61,453 bases of DNA, from positions 1-61,453 of the forward strand of contig NZ_JADEWY010000021.1 of NCBI RefSeq assembly GCF_015207375.1. The letters run 5' to 3'. Positions 17,081-26,281 of this stretch are shown here, piece after piece (within the stretch, counting starts at the first letter, position 1; the number at the start of each line of letters is the position of its first letter). The position numbers were made by a program, and so were the translations under genes. Under the pieces are notes generated by a model. The model was given only the letters and a program-made list of their open reading frames with translations, was not told where the DNA came from and ran no database searches. The stretch is from Coleofasciculus sp. LEGE 07092 (GTDB lineage: Bacteria > Cyanobacteriota > Cyanobacteriia > Cyanobacteriales > Coleofasciculaceae).

Positions 17081-18379
17081 CTAAAAGATAAAAATGAGTC
17101 GCAACTGCCACGCTTTATCCTGGCGCACGATCTCGATTTGCCGAATAAATTCTCGAAAGTAAAACCGACGTTCAGATTCTGATAAGTCCGTCCAAAATTG
17201 GGGAATCGATACAGTTTGAGCGATCGCTTTTAAATTGACGGGCGGCAGGGCAGCAAGTTGTGATTGCAGTTGGGACAGTTCAGTTCGGAGTTTATAGGTG
17301 CGTAAATTGGCGGTTTCGGTATCTAGAACACCCGTTGCGATTAAGGCTTTGATCTGGTCTAAAATAGCTTGCTGCTTGGCTATTTGGTTAGTGAGCGATC
17401 GCTTTACCCCATTCAGGTTGGGAACGTTCATGTCAGCGACAGCACGGGGCAATTCCCGGCAGATGCTTTGAATCGTTCGATCCAGTACTTGTTCGTAGGG
17501 AAAAGCACGGCACTTCGGACGCTGTGGGCAGTTGATGGGGCGTAGGTAGAGATAGTCTCGCCCTTGGCGCGGTCGGGTAACGCTGGTAATACTCATGCGA
17601 GAGTGACACTCACCACAGACAACTAAGCCCGCTAACGAACGGGGGGCGCTAGCGGTACGGGATGGCATTCGGCGGTTGCGACGCAGCAGCCGATCGATTT
17701 GGGCGGCTTCTTCCCGGTTGAGAATAGGGCTGTGGGTATCTGAAATAACCTCGCCGTTTTGATAAGCCAAATTGCCCCGATAGACGGGATTAGTCAGCCA
17801 ACGCTGTCCGGTAGCAACAGAGATTTTCTTGTTGTACTTTTTCTCTAAGTACCGCACTGCGCCCCGCAAGGAACCGTACAGCAGGAACTGTTCAAAAAAA
17901 TCCTTGACTACAGGTGCCGTACTCCGATCAAGAATATAGCGGTCTTTGCCTCGTCGATAGCCGTAGGGAGCTTTTCCGGGCGGGGGAAGGGCTTTGATCC
18001 GATTGCGGGCATGACCTTGACGCAGGCGGCGGCGGCTGGTTTCTCGCTCAACATCACCGAGGAGTTTTAGTAAATTTGCCTGATGTTTAGTATCTTTAGA
18101 TACAGACGTATAGGCTTGTTCTGTGGTGATTAATATGATTCCCAGCGCTTCGATTTGACGGAGGCGATCGCTCACTTCTTCTAGAGAGTCCCCCAGTTCC
18201 TCCAAGCGGCGGATTAATAAGTAATTCTCTGATTCGGCTTGGCAATCTAGGATTAGCTGGTGCAACTGCTGGCGTCCTCCCAAGTCTTGATAAATCTGAT
18301 CCACCTCCCAACCCCAAATCGTCGGATCGGGGGGAGACTCCAGTAGAGGATCGCTGTAGAGATAGGCGATAATTCTCAA
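17081..18379 (-). CDS. Large serine recombinase, XisF-like
   Basis: 432 residues beginning IIAYLYSDP from a TTG start; there is no good ribosome site. The N-terminal ~125 residues are a resolvase-like catalytic domain with a serine in YLYSDP and LLIRRLEELGDSLEEV resembling the conserved RLxRLxR region. A recombinase domain (APYGYRRGKDRYILD, VYRGNLAY) follows, then a zinc ribbon (CGECHSRMS...NCPQRPKC) and a coiled coil. The closest described relatives are cyanobacterial XisF proteins, which excise elements interrupting nif genes in heterocysts. No element borders or interrupted gene are seen here, so the target is unknown; a resident chromosomal homologue is likely. It starts 15 bases after the VOC gene. 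Confidence 0.85.
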   Translation of the reverse strand: MRIIAYLYSDPLLESPPDPTIWGWEVDQIYQDLGGRQQLHQLILDCQAESENYLLIRRLEELGDSLEEVSDRLRQIEALGIILITTEQAYTSVSKDTKHQANLLKLLGDVERETSRRRLRQGHARNRIKALPPPGKAPYGYRRGKDRYILDRSTAPVVKDFFEQFLLYGSLRGAVRYLEKKYNKKISVATGQRWLTNPVYRGNLAYQNGEVISDTHSPILNREEAAQIDRLLRRNRRMPSRTASAPRSLAGLVVCGECHSRMSITSVTRPRQGRDYLYLRPINCPQRPKCRAFPYEQVLDRTIQSICRELPRAVADMNVPNLNGVKRSLTNQIAKQQAILDQIKALIATGVLDTETANLRTYKLRTELSQLQSQLAALPPVNLKAIAQTVSIPQFWTDLSESERRFYFREFIRQIEIVRQDKAWQLRLIFIF

Positions 18380-18394
18380 GGAATTATGAATTGC

Positions 18395-18757
18395 TTAAGC
18401 TTGACTCAGTTCAATGATGTTACCATCGGGGTCTTGAGTAAACAACGCAGCGCGACCGGATGCACTCATTTGGATGGCACAGTGATGAGCCAGAAGTTGG
18501 GTTTTAGCATCATCTAAATTAGCAACTGAGAAGGCGACATGAGGATTACGACCCCATTTTTGCAAGTTTTGGAGTTCGCTTTTGGTATTGGGGTCAAGAA
18601 TCAGGTGAATTTGGAAATTACCCACTTGATACCAGGCACCAGGATACTTGAGAACTCGCTCGACTTTGGATAATCCTAGCACGTTGCCATAGAACTGCTC
18701 TGCCACCTCTAAGTCAGACACAAGAACGGCAGCATGAAGGCTTTGAATAATTTCCAT
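18395..18757 (-). CDS. VOC-superfamily (glyoxalase/bleomycin resistance-like) protein
   Basis: 120 residues from ATG 18757. The single beta-alpha-beta-beta-beta pair is recognisable: LHAAVLVSDLEVAEQFYGNVLGL at the N-terminus, FQIHLIL in the middle and FTQDPDGNIIELSQ at the end. His, His and Glu residues in these strands fit the metal site of the superfamily. Substrate is not predictable. The gene ends 15 bases before the recombinase gene, so both may share a transcript. Confidence 0.85.
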   Translation of the reverse strand: MEIIQSLHAAVLVSDLEVAEQFYGNVLGLSKVERVLKYPGAWYQVGNFQIHLILDPNTKSELQNLQKWGRNPHVAFSVANLDDAKTQLLAHHCAIQMSASGRAALFTQDPDGNIIELSQA

Positions 18758-18899
18758 AGTCAGACTGGTGAACAAGAAGAAGGCAGGAGTCCAGGAGTTT
18801 ATGACTGGGCAACGCTCCTGAACTCGGCAAAAAAGATGCTTTTTCCAGCATCAGCACTTAATGACTCTTTTCTCTCAGATTCTGACGTGCTAACCTACT

Positions 18900-18924
18900 A
18901 GGGATTGCTCATATAGCAATCCCT
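18900..18924. repeat. Perfect small hairpin
   Basis: AGGGATTGCT, loop CATAT, AGCAATCCCT: a 10-bp perfect stem. It lies in the 339-base gene-free stretch between the VOC start (18757) and the tspO end (19097). No T-run follows on either strand, so a REP-like role is as likely as termination. Nothing else is evident in this gap. Confidence 0.5.
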
Positions 18925-19096
18925 CATGCTCTCTCCAGCGATCTCTCACGCTGGTTTTCTTGGAATTTACCTAACTCCTCCCGGAATCAGTTCGTTTTAG
19001 AACGTGTTGGAATCAGGTGTATTCTTTACTACTAACTCAAATCTAGGCACTGTGATCGCTCTTGACACATTTTTTTACTGAGTTGGGAGTGAGTGA

Positions 19097-19567
19097 TTAC
19101 GCTTCCCGATTCAGCCGGATCATGTCCCAAGTGGTGTAAGTGCCAATGGGACTCCAGATTAGGTAAGGAAGAAGTAACACCAATGCCCAAATGGAGATGG
19201 GGAAGACTAGCACTGCTAGAATCACACTCACGACAAAACCCGTACCGCCGATGCTCGTACCAACCTTGAGGCTACGGAGTCTGAACATCACGGGTGTGTA
19301 AGCGACAGTCGCCACTTCTAGCAGCAAATACAAGCCCATCAACAGCCAAGTTTTGGTACTTCCGGGGTCATTTTCCCAGACAATGTAAGCAGACCACGCA
19401 CCGCAAATAAAAATAACTGTCCAGATGAAAGGAATTGCTGACTCAAACGTCAGCCATCGAGGACGGCGGAGGCGGTTGAACCATCGGACACCATCCGGTG
19501 TTGTCCAGCTACCAGGCAATGCCACTAGCAGGGTTATAGCCCCAATCACCATCCAGGATTTGATCAT
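19097..19567 (-). CDS. tspO: TspO/MBR family tryptophan-rich sensory protein
   Basis: 156 residues with five hydrophobic segments and many tryptophans, the hallmark of TspO. RWFNRLRRPRWLTFES before helix 2, PFIWTVIFICGAWSAYIVW and the final LLLPYLIWSPIGTYTTWDMIRLN match the family pattern. TspO binds tetrapyrroles and, in cyanobacteria, has been linked to stress and pigment regulation. It is divergent from a cobalamin-riboswitch operon, about 200 bases away; a link through tetrapyrrole metabolism is possible but speculative. Confidence 0.88.
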   Translation of the reverse strand: MIKSWMVIGAITLLVALPGSWTTPDGVRWFNRLRRPRWLTFESAIPFIWTVIFICGAWSAYIVWENDPGSTKTWLLMGLYLLLEVATVAYTPVMFRLRSLKVGTSIGGTGFVVSVILAVLVFPISIWALVLLLPYLIWSPIGTYTTWDMIRLNREA

Positions 19568-19764
19568 TGTCTTACTAAATACCTGTCCTGAAAACGCACC
19601 AGACAGTTATTGTCCCCAATTTTCGGTACTCATCAAATCCATCCTAGGTCTGAATCCCGCTTTGCGCTCCGAGATTGTTTCTCAAGTTAAAGTTACCGGA
19701 ATTTTGTTAGCCATACCCGCCCCCAAGTTTTGTACAGCAAATCAGAAAGCATGATAGAGTAATT

Positions 19765-19895
19765 TGAAGGTTCGGTTCTGATGGGGAACAGCCATCAGAG
19801 GTAACGGGGAAAGTTCGGTGTAAATCCGGCGCTGTCCCGCAACTGTGATGAAACTAGATAGGGTTTCAGAGTCAGGATGCCCGCCGATGTGGAAG
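19765..19895 (+). ncRNA. Cobalamin (B12) riboswitch
   Basis: The conserved core is clear: GGGGAAAGTTCGGTGTAAAT, then CCGGCGCTG, CCCGCAACTGTGA and, 33 bases on, GTCAGGATGCCCGCC. These match the consensus cobalamin aptamer including the B12-box region. It is oriented toward the DUF1636-cobW pair, about 390 bases before the first ATG. Adenosyl- or related cobalamins normally repress the downstream genes. The long stretch 19896-20287 presumably holds the expression platform; I did not find a clear terminator with a T-run there. Confidence 0.93.
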
Positions 19896-20287
19896 AAGAG
19901 TTAACATTCATCTGCGAGGTACGGATGGTCTATAGTCTAGGATTGCAACCATTGATACGTCTGAGGCGATCGCTACAGAAGGTTATGATGCCTGATCAAG
20001 GGTCGGGCTAATTGGTATTTCTCAAATTAGACTAGATTAGCGCGTCAGCCTAAGGTTGATTCCAGGGCTAGAGCGTTATTTGAGCGAAAACGGAACTATT
20101 GGTTAACAATACGTCGCTTGCCCTTCTACCATCCCAGTTCCGGGTTCTAGTGGTTTTGATTTGTTTAGACATGAAATAGCTTAGAGGAATTAAAACTTGG
20201 TGTACCCATTGTATGGGAGGTTTTGGAGACACTAATTCCAGGTCTATCGTTTCAACGAGATATGCTATTTCACAAAACTATTCGTGA

Positions 20288-20710
20288 ATGAAAAGAACGA
20301 TTACTAAGCTAAGTAGCTTTATGAATCAACACACCTTATTTGTTTGTACAACCTGTGCTAGTACTTGGAAAGACAGCAAGCGGGTAGGCATAAGCGGTGG
20401 AGAAAAACTACTAGAAAAACTGTCGCATTTGCAGAAAGAATGGGACTTGCGAGATGAATTTCCAGTCCAGCCTGTAGAGTGTATGAGTGCTTGCAGTCGC
20501 CCCTGTGCCGTCTCATTTGCTGCTTTGGGTAAATACACTTACCTGTTTGGCGATTTACCTATCGATGTCGAGGTATTGCCTGTAACTGCTGCTGCTGTTC
20601 TTGAATGTGCCAGTTTATATCATGCCAAACCTGATGGGTTACTGCCTTGGTCAGAACGACCTAAACCCTTAAAAAAAGGCATTCTAGCGCGAATTCCACC
20701 CCTATCTTGA
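20288..20710 (+). CDS. DUF1636 family metal-binding protein
   Basis: 140 residues from ATG 20288, or 129 from ATG 20321; the second fits the usual start HTLFVCTTC better but neither has a ribosome site. Four cysteines, CTTC near the start and CMSACSRPC in the middle, resemble the cluster-binding pattern of thioredoxin-like [2Fe-2S] ferredoxins, to which this family is related. DUF1636 genes often accompany cobW or cobalamin genes. Here it is the first gene after a B12 riboswitch and is 9 bases before cobW. A role in cobalt or cobalamin homeostasis is inferred from that context. Confidence 0.85.
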   Translation: MKRTITKLSSFMNQHTLFVCTTCASTWKDSKRVGISGGEKLLEKLSHLQKEWDLRDEFPVQPVECMSACSRPCAVSFAALGKYTYLFGDLPIDVEVLPVTAAAVLECASLYHAKPDGLLPWSERPKPLKKGILARIPPLS

Positions 20711-20719
20711 GGTTAGTTA

Positions 20720-21757
20720 ATGCATAAAATCCCTGTAACTGTGATTACCGGTTTTCTCGGTGCTGGTAAAACGTCCTTGGTACGCCACTTACTAAAAAAT
20801 AACCAGGGACGGCGAATTGCTGTTTTAGTCAACGAGTTTGGCGAGATGGGAATTGATGGTGAGTTATTGCGTTCCTGCCAAGTTTGTGATGATGAGGAAG
20901 ATGAGCCTATCAATAATATTGTTGAATTAACGAATGGCTGCTTGTGCTGCACTGTTCAGGAAGAATTTTTTCCCACCATGCAACAACTCCTGAAGCGGCG
21001 GGAGCAGATTGATTGCATCCTGATTGAAACGTCAGGATTGGCATTACCGAAACCTCTGGTGCAAGCCTTCCGGTGGCCCGAAATTCGCAATGGGGCAACC
21101 GTAGATGGGGTTGTAACGGTTGTGGATTGTCAAGCGATCGCGTCTGGTACTCTGGTAGGAGATTTCAATGCCTTGGAAGCCCAGCGCAAGGCTGACCCTA
21201 ATTTAGAACATGAGACACCAATTGAGGAACTCTTTGAAGACCAATTAGCTTGTGCTGATTTAGTATTGCTGACTAAAGTGGATTTAGTGGAGGAAAAGAA
21301 ACGTATTCAAGTCCAAGAATGGTTGCAACAGCAGTTACCTAAAGGTGTGAAGGTTGCTTCTTGCCCTCACGGACAGGTGAGTCCTGATCTTTTATTAGGC
21401 TTTAATGCAGCAGTTGAAGATTGTTTGGACAGTCGTCCCAGTCATCACGATACCGAAGAAGAACACGAACACGATGATGAGATTAACTCTGTGCAATTCG
21501 TCTCAAATCAGGCATTTGAACCGAAAGTCCTGATTGATAAACTGCAACAACTCGTGCAACAGCAGGAGATTTACCGTATTAAAGGTTTTGTGGATGTTCC
21601 CAACAAACCGATGCGAATGGTGTTGCAAGGGGTTGGTAATCGTTTTGATTCATTCTACGATCGCCTTTGGCAAACTACAGAACCCCGCCAGACGCGCCTC
21701 GTACTGATTGGTCGGCAGCTTGATTCAGCTCAAATTGAGTCAGTGATTCAGAATTAG
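20720..21757 (+). CDS. cobW: CobW-family GTPase (metal chaperone)
   Basis: 345 residues. P-loop GFLGAGKTSL at the N-terminus, the metal-binding motif GCLCCT near residue 73, the switch segment ETSGLALPKPL, and TKVD for guanine recognition define the G3E/COG0523 GTPases. A His/Asp/Glu-rich stretch (SHHDTEEEHEHDDE) precedes the C-terminal CobW domain and probably binds metal. Control by a cobalamin riboswitch suggests that this member serves cobalt delivery to cobalamin synthesis rather than zinc handling. It forms an operon with DUF1636. Confidence 0.92.
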   Translation: MHKIPVTVITGFLGAGKTSLVRHLLKNNQGRRIAVLVNEFGEMGIDGELLRSCQVCDDEEDEPINNIVELTNGCLCCTVQEEFFPTMQQLLKRREQIDCILIETSGLALPKPLVQAFRWPEIRNGATVDGVVTVVDCQAIASGTLVGDFNALEAQRKADPNLEHETPIEELFEDQLACADLVLLTKVDLVEEKKRIQVQEWLQQQLPKGVKVASCPHGQVSPDLLLGFNAAVEDCLDSRPSHHDTEEEHEHDDEINSVQFVSNQAFEPKVLIDKLQQLVQQQEIYRIKGFVDVPNKPMRMVLQGVGNRFDSFYDRLWQTTEPRQTRLVLIGRQLDSAQIESVIQN

Positions 21758-21782
21758 GAGTTAAAAGTTAGGATTGAAGCGA

Positions 21783-22910
21783 TCAACCCGACCAAAGGGA
21801 CTCAATTTTTTGAGCGATCGCTTGTGATCCTGAGGTAGATTGCGAGTCTGATAACACCGTAACATGACCCAGTTTGCGTCCGGGGCGGGATTCGGTTTTG
21901 CCGTACCAATGGACAAAAGTCCTGGGTAAGCTTGCCAATTGCTGCCGTTTCTCAAGATAATCATCCTGAGAATATTCATAACCTAATAGATTAACCATCA
22001 CCGCACTGCCACTCTTAAGGGCTGGATTGCCCAACGGTAAACCCGCCACAGCCCTTAGGTGCATCTCAAACTGGGAAGTTTCACAGGCATCTAAGCTGAA
22101 ATGCCCAGAGTTGTGAGTGCGGGGTGATACTTCATTCACCAATACTTTACCCGTGGGGGTTAGAAATAACTCAATTCCAAAAACACCGACGGCTTGTAGA
22201 CTGTTTAGGAGAGTCCGAGCGATCGCTTCACATTTTGCAACAACCCCTGATTCAATCTCAGCCGGGACGAAAACACGGCGGCAAACTTGCTCTTCCTGTT
22301 GCGTTTCCACCACGGGGTAAACCACCACCTCTCCTGTCAGAGAGCGAGCCGCAATCACTGCCAACTCCCGCTCAAAGGGAATAAATTCCTCTAGCAGTAT
22401 CGATTTTTGCTTAAACTTTTGCCAGGTTTTCTCTAAGCTACTGTTATCTTTAACAATAAAAGTTCCTTGACCGTCATAGCCATGGCGTCGCGCTTTGAGG
22501 ACAAGGGGTAACTCAAACTTACCCTTCTCAATTTCCCCTTCCAGGGTTCTAAACTCAGGCTGGGGCAAACCAATATCCTTGAGATAGCAGCGCTGGCGAT
22601 ACTTATCCAACAGAGGCGCTAGGGCTTCTAGCCGAGGACGAAAGCAGATGCCTTGCTCTGCCAGTGGCATCAAAGCGCCCAGATTGATAAATTCGTTTTC
22701 AAACGTAATAATATCGCAGGATTCTGCCAGTTTTGCTGTAGCTGCTGCATCATCAATGGGTGCCAAGAGAGTATCCGCAGCCACAGCAACGGCTGGGTCT
22801 GTAGAATAAGGAGTTTGAATCACTAACTCCAGCCCCAATGCTTCAGCCGCGCCCGCCATCATCCAGGCTAACTGCCCGCCACCAATAACGCCAATCCGCT
22901 TTGCCTTCAT
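21783..22910 (-). CDS. purK: N5-carboxyaminoimidazole ribonucleotide synthase
   Basis: 375 residues, an ATP-grasp enzyme of purine biosynthesis that uses ATP and bicarbonate to make N5-CAIR. It shows GVIGGGQLAWMM at the N-terminus, VLKARRHGYDGQGTF for nucleotide binding, EEFIPFERELAVI, and NEVSPRTHNSGHF, which carries the conserved metal-binding and substrate residues. Its ATG (22910-22908) overlaps the TGA of the upstream pentapeptide-repeat gene in an ATGA junction, so translation is probably coupled. Confidence 0.95.
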   Translation of the reverse strand: MKAKRIGVIGGGQLAWMMAGAAEALGLELVIQTPYSTDPAVAVAADTLLAPIDDAAATAKLAESCDIITFENEFINLGALMPLAEQGICFRPRLEALAPLLDKYRQRCYLKDIGLPQPEFRTLEGEIEKGKFELPLVLKARRHGYDGQGTFIVKDNSSLEKTWQKFKQKSILLEEFIPFERELAVIAARSLTGEVVVYPVVETQQEEQVCRRVFVPAEIESGVVAKCEAIARTLLNSLQAVGVFGIELFLTPTGKVLVNEVSPRTHNSGHFSLDACETSQFEMHLRAVAGLPLGNPALKSGSAVMVNLLGYEYSQDDYLEKRQQLASLPRTFVHWYGKTESRPGRKLGHVTVLSDSQSTSGSQAIAQKIESLWSG

Positions 22911-23398
22911 TTACACCCCAAGGAATCACGAGTTGCTACGCCGGTTTTCGAGTTGACACCTGTTGCCATAGCACAAAGTTCTTGAACTTGGGCACCATCT
23001 AGAATCGCGTCACTGAAGTCGGCACCCCGGATATCGGTGTTGTCAAAGATCGAACGCAACAGGATTGTTTCTGCCAAAACAGCATCACTCAAATCAGCGT
23101 TGGTAAGGTTTACCTGGTCTAACATCCCATAGCTCAAATCGGCACCGTGTAAATCGGTATCCGTCATCACTGAGGCACTAAAGATTGTTCCTCGCAAGTC
23201 AGCACCACTAAAGTTAGTCAGCTCCAAATTAGCATTAGAGAACTCTGCTCCCCGTAAGGTTTGACCTGAAAAGTCCTGACCTTTGAGTTCGGCATTGCTG
23301 TAGGAGAGGGGAGGGGGATAGTCGCTTGCTTGAGCGCTAAAGGGGCAACTCAGAAGCACGAGTGTCAGTAATAATACTGCCAGTTGCCGAAAAACCAT
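22907..23398 (-). CDS. Secreted pentapeptide-repeat protein
   Basis: 163 residues. A signal peptide (LAVLLLTLVLLSCPFSAQAS, cut near AQA-S) places it in the periplasm or thylakoid lumen. About 20 pentapeptides follow (GAEFSNANLELTNFSGADL and so on), then a cysteine-containing tail (ELCAMATG...LGCK) that could form a disulfide, as in lumenal pentapeptide proteins. Its stop overlaps the purK start. Coupling a purine enzyme to an exported protein has no obvious biochemical logic and may only reflect compaction. Confidence 0.85.
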   Translation of the reverse strand: MVFRQLAVLLLTLVLLSCPFSAQASDYPPPLSYSNAELKGQDFSGQTLRGAEFSNANLELTNFSGADLRGTIFSASVMTDTDLHGADLSYGMLDQVNLTNADLSDAVLAETILLRSIFDNTDIRGADFSDAILDGAQVQELCAMATGVNSKTGVATRDSLGCK

Positions 23399-23517
23399 AA
23401 AAACCGGATCGATTGGTCTTAATTATTGTCCCATCTGGGGCGGGATTCTGCCAAATTTAGGGTATGTCATCAATTATTATCTGATTGAATCGATGATACG
23501 CCCTAGCATTTTCTGGG

Positions 23518-25299
23518 TTAGGTCGAAGGCAGTTCACCAAAAAAGACACTATAGCCAGGAATTTCTAGATTATTGCCCTGTCGGTGGTAAGGAAAACCTA
23601 AACCGTGGGTTTCCTCACATTCAGGATGAGCAGACAAGTCATAGCGAACAGGCTCATCACTAATATTGAAAATACAAAGTAAACGCTGTTCAGCATACTG
23701 CCGAATAAAGGCGAAAATTGGTTCCTCGGTATCTAAAATCTCAAAGTTTCCGGCTTCCATGGCAGGTTGCTTTTTACGCCAGTGAAGCAGACGACGCCAA
23801 GTATTTAAAAGGGATTTGGGGTCTTGATTCTGGAGATTCACAGCTCGCTCGTAATGAGCCTTGGGAATCGGTAGCCAGGATTTTTCAGCAGTAGTAAACC
23901 CAGCGTTCGGTTCGTTAGCGTTCCAGGGCATAGGAGTGCGCGAACTGTCCCGTCCTTTGATTGCCGGGTAAAGCGCTTGCCCAAACGGGTCTTTTATTTC
24001 TTCTGGGGGAATATCTTCTGGAATTCTTGCCTCGGTTAAGCCCAATTCGTCTCCCTGATAGAGACAAATTGCACCGGGTAGAGATAGTAATAGGGCGGCA
24101 ATCATGTGATAAAATTCTTCAGGATAAGGATTACCCTTGGCATCTTTACCAGTCCAGCGCGATCGCAAGCGACCGTAATCATGGTTGCCCACGATCCAAC
24201 AATCACCGCCTTGGGTAAAATGGGTTAAAACTTTTTCCATCATCCGGCGCATTAAATTGGCGCTAATGGGTTCGTCAATTAACAGCCCACTGTGGTAAGC
24301 CATATGCAATCGCTTATCACCAGCCACGTAATCGCTAGCGAGAGCAATTGAGTCATCACACAACGTCACTTCCCCTAAAGTGACAACGCCAGGATACTGA
24401 TCAATGAGTTCCCGGATAGGTTTGAGTGCCTCTAAAGTTTCGGGACGGCAGAAGTTGTACTTAAACATTTGCCTTACCATGGGATTATCTGGAGCAACGC
24501 CTTCGGGTTGGGGGGCGTCTGCTGGACGGGCTGGGTTGTCCCGCAATTGAGGATCATGCATGAAAAAATTTGGCGCATCAATGCGAATACCATCAATTCC
24601 CAAATCCAACCAGAATTTTGCCCGCTCGAGAACTGCGTTAACTACCTCTGGATTATGCCAGTTCAGGTCGGGCTGGCTCGATAGGAAATTGAACATATAG
24701 AACTGTTCCCGTTCGGGTGCCCATTGCCATGCACTCTTACCCATAAATGCAGATAGCCAATTGTTCGGTGGCGAACCATCCGGTTTAGGGTCAGCCCAGA
24801 TATACCAGTCTGCCTTAGAATTATCTCGATTTTTACGACTTTCTAGGAACCAGGGATGCTGGTTTGACGTATGACTCCAAACTTGGTCAATAATTATTTT
24901 TAATCCCAGAGAGTGGGCAATATTGAGTAACCGCTTAAAATCGTTCAAACTGCCAAACAGCGGATCGATATCGCGCATATCGGTAATGTCATAACCGAAA
25001 TCCTCCATGGGGGATTCATAAATCGGACACAGCCAAAGGGCATCTACACCCAGAGAGGTGATGTAGTCCAGCTTGTCAATAATGCCGTCTAGATCGCCCG
25101 TACCGTTTCCATCACTATCTTGGAAACTCTGAGGAGAAATCTGATAGATCGTGGCGTTCTGCCACCACTCACCGTTACGCTGCATATTATGGGCATCTTC
25201 CCAAGTCCAAGCCCGACGATTGAGGACAGGCGTCTGCCACCAGTATTCTATTTTCTGGGGTCTGGTTTTTTGGGTTTGTGGAGTTTCTATCAGTTGCAT
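23518..25299 (-). CDS. GH13 alpha-glucosidase / oligo-1,6-glucosidase-like
   Basis: 593 residues from ATG 25299, chosen because AAGGAATG lies just upstream; the frame is open further but with no ribosome site. The (beta/alpha)8 barrel has the family regions: DQVWSHTS, GIDGIRIDAPNF with the catalytic nucleophile Asp, TLGEVTL with the acid/base Glu, and VGNHDYGR with the third carboxylate. It acts on alpha-glucosidic bonds of malto- or isomalto-oligosaccharides, or on trehalose or sucrose-type substrates; sequence alone does not settle this. No signal peptide, so cytosolic. It stands alone. Confidence 0.9.
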   Translation of the reverse strand: MQLIETPQTQKTRPQKIEYWWQTPVLNRRAWTWEDAHNMQRNGEWWQNATIYQISPQSFQDSDGNGTGDLDGIIDKLDYITSLGVDALWLCPIYESPMEDFGYDITDMRDIDPLFGSLNDFKRLLNIAHSLGLKIIIDQVWSHTSNQHPWFLESRKNRDNSKADWYIWADPKPDGSPPNNWLSAFMGKSAWQWAPEREQFYMFNFLSSQPDLNWHNPEVVNAVLERAKFWLDLGIDGIRIDAPNFFMHDPQLRDNPARPADAPQPEGVAPDNPMVRQMFKYNFCRPETLEALKPIRELIDQYPGVVTLGEVTLCDDSIALASDYVAGDKRLHMAYHSGLLIDEPISANLMRRMMEKVLTHFTQGGDCWIVGNHDYGRLRSRWTGKDAKGNPYPEEFYHMIAALLLSLPGAICLYQGDELGLTEARIPEDIPPEEIKDPFGQALYPAIKGRDSSRTPMPWNANEPNAGFTTAEKSWLPIPKAHYERAVNLQNQDPKSLLNTWRRLLHWRKKQPAMEAGNFEILDTEEPIFAFIRQYAEQRLLCIFNISDEPVRYDLSAHPECEETHGLGFPYHRQGNNLEIPGYSVFFGELPST

Positions 25300-26281
25300 T
25301 TTGACATTCCTTTTTATTTTTGAAGATGAACACCTGATGTAAATGATGAAGTGTTCTTCATTAAAAACATCGAAGCTAAGATATGCATGAAAATAAGCAG
25401 ACAAGTATGATGGAGAGCAGATTATTAATTCGTGAAACTATTCTATGGCTCAATCTTTTAACTATACCTCTCTCAAAAGAGCGAAGCAATGGCATTCCTT
25501 TTTATTCCCCTAGATAGGTATGAAGAGTCCTTTTGAGATGCTACGGTTCAATCTCTATGACCTCTTGTGCTAAGGGGAAATCAACATCCATCATCGTGTA
25601 TCGAGAATTGAATAGGTCAGCTAATTCTCAACAATGGCTGTCTTTTCACTATTTATTTTACCTTCGTTTTCGCAAAAATATCTAATTCGTCAAATAATAA
25701 AGACTGAATTGCTGTTTTTGAGTTCGACAATTAATGTATTTTAATATATATCTTAAAGATAAGCTACTAAAAAGACTTTTTAATACGTCACCTTTGCCGA
25801 TTTTATTTGAAACCATACGCAAAAAAGTCCAACAGTTTTTATCACTCCTGATACTACAGACTACGTTTGGAGTCGGGAAATTTGTGATCGCATCGCGGTT
25901 ATGCCCATTACCGAACGATAGTGCCGAAAAATTTATGCGGTTCATAGACTAGGCTCAAATCACAGCTAGTCGATACCAAGTTGCTCAGATTCACCGGGGG
26001 GGTAGCATTGTCGCAACAACCCAGAGCGGCTGAAGCATTCAAGTAGGGAAAGACGCTGAGATTAACCCCCGTATCTGCTAGACTAAACCAGGACTTACGC
26101 ACTCAGGCAAATCAGTAACGGTATAATCAGGCTTCCAGCGTCTCCACCAAGGAGACTTTCATCATTTTTTTACAGCTTTACATCTAGATTTTCTGGATTT
26201 TCTGAATTAAAGCTACACCTTACCACTAGTGTTTTTGATAAAGTCTTCTATATAGAATTTTCGATTTGTGGTAGCAATTCG
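25300..26281. other. AT-rich gene-free region with element remnants
   Basis: Nearly 1 kb between divergent genes. Two opposed frames around 25682-25952 overlap each other and have no ribosome sites, so I do not call them. GGACTTACGCA at 26091-26101 equals the end of the palindromic element at 2050-2128 but no partner end is visible here. GTCTCC-ACCAA-GGAGAC (26140-26156) followed by TTTCATCATTTTTTT has the shape of a terminator reading rightward, which may be the relic of something lost. Confidence 0.4.

Noticed and set aside
19425-19754. Plus-strand frame of 109 codons
   Set aside because: Largely antisense to tspO and runs into the riboswitch leader; no ribosome site.
25682-25952. Two opposed open frames in the AT-rich gap
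   Set aside because: They overlap each other, lack ribosome sites and recognisable domains, and the composition is that of non-coding AT-rich DNA.
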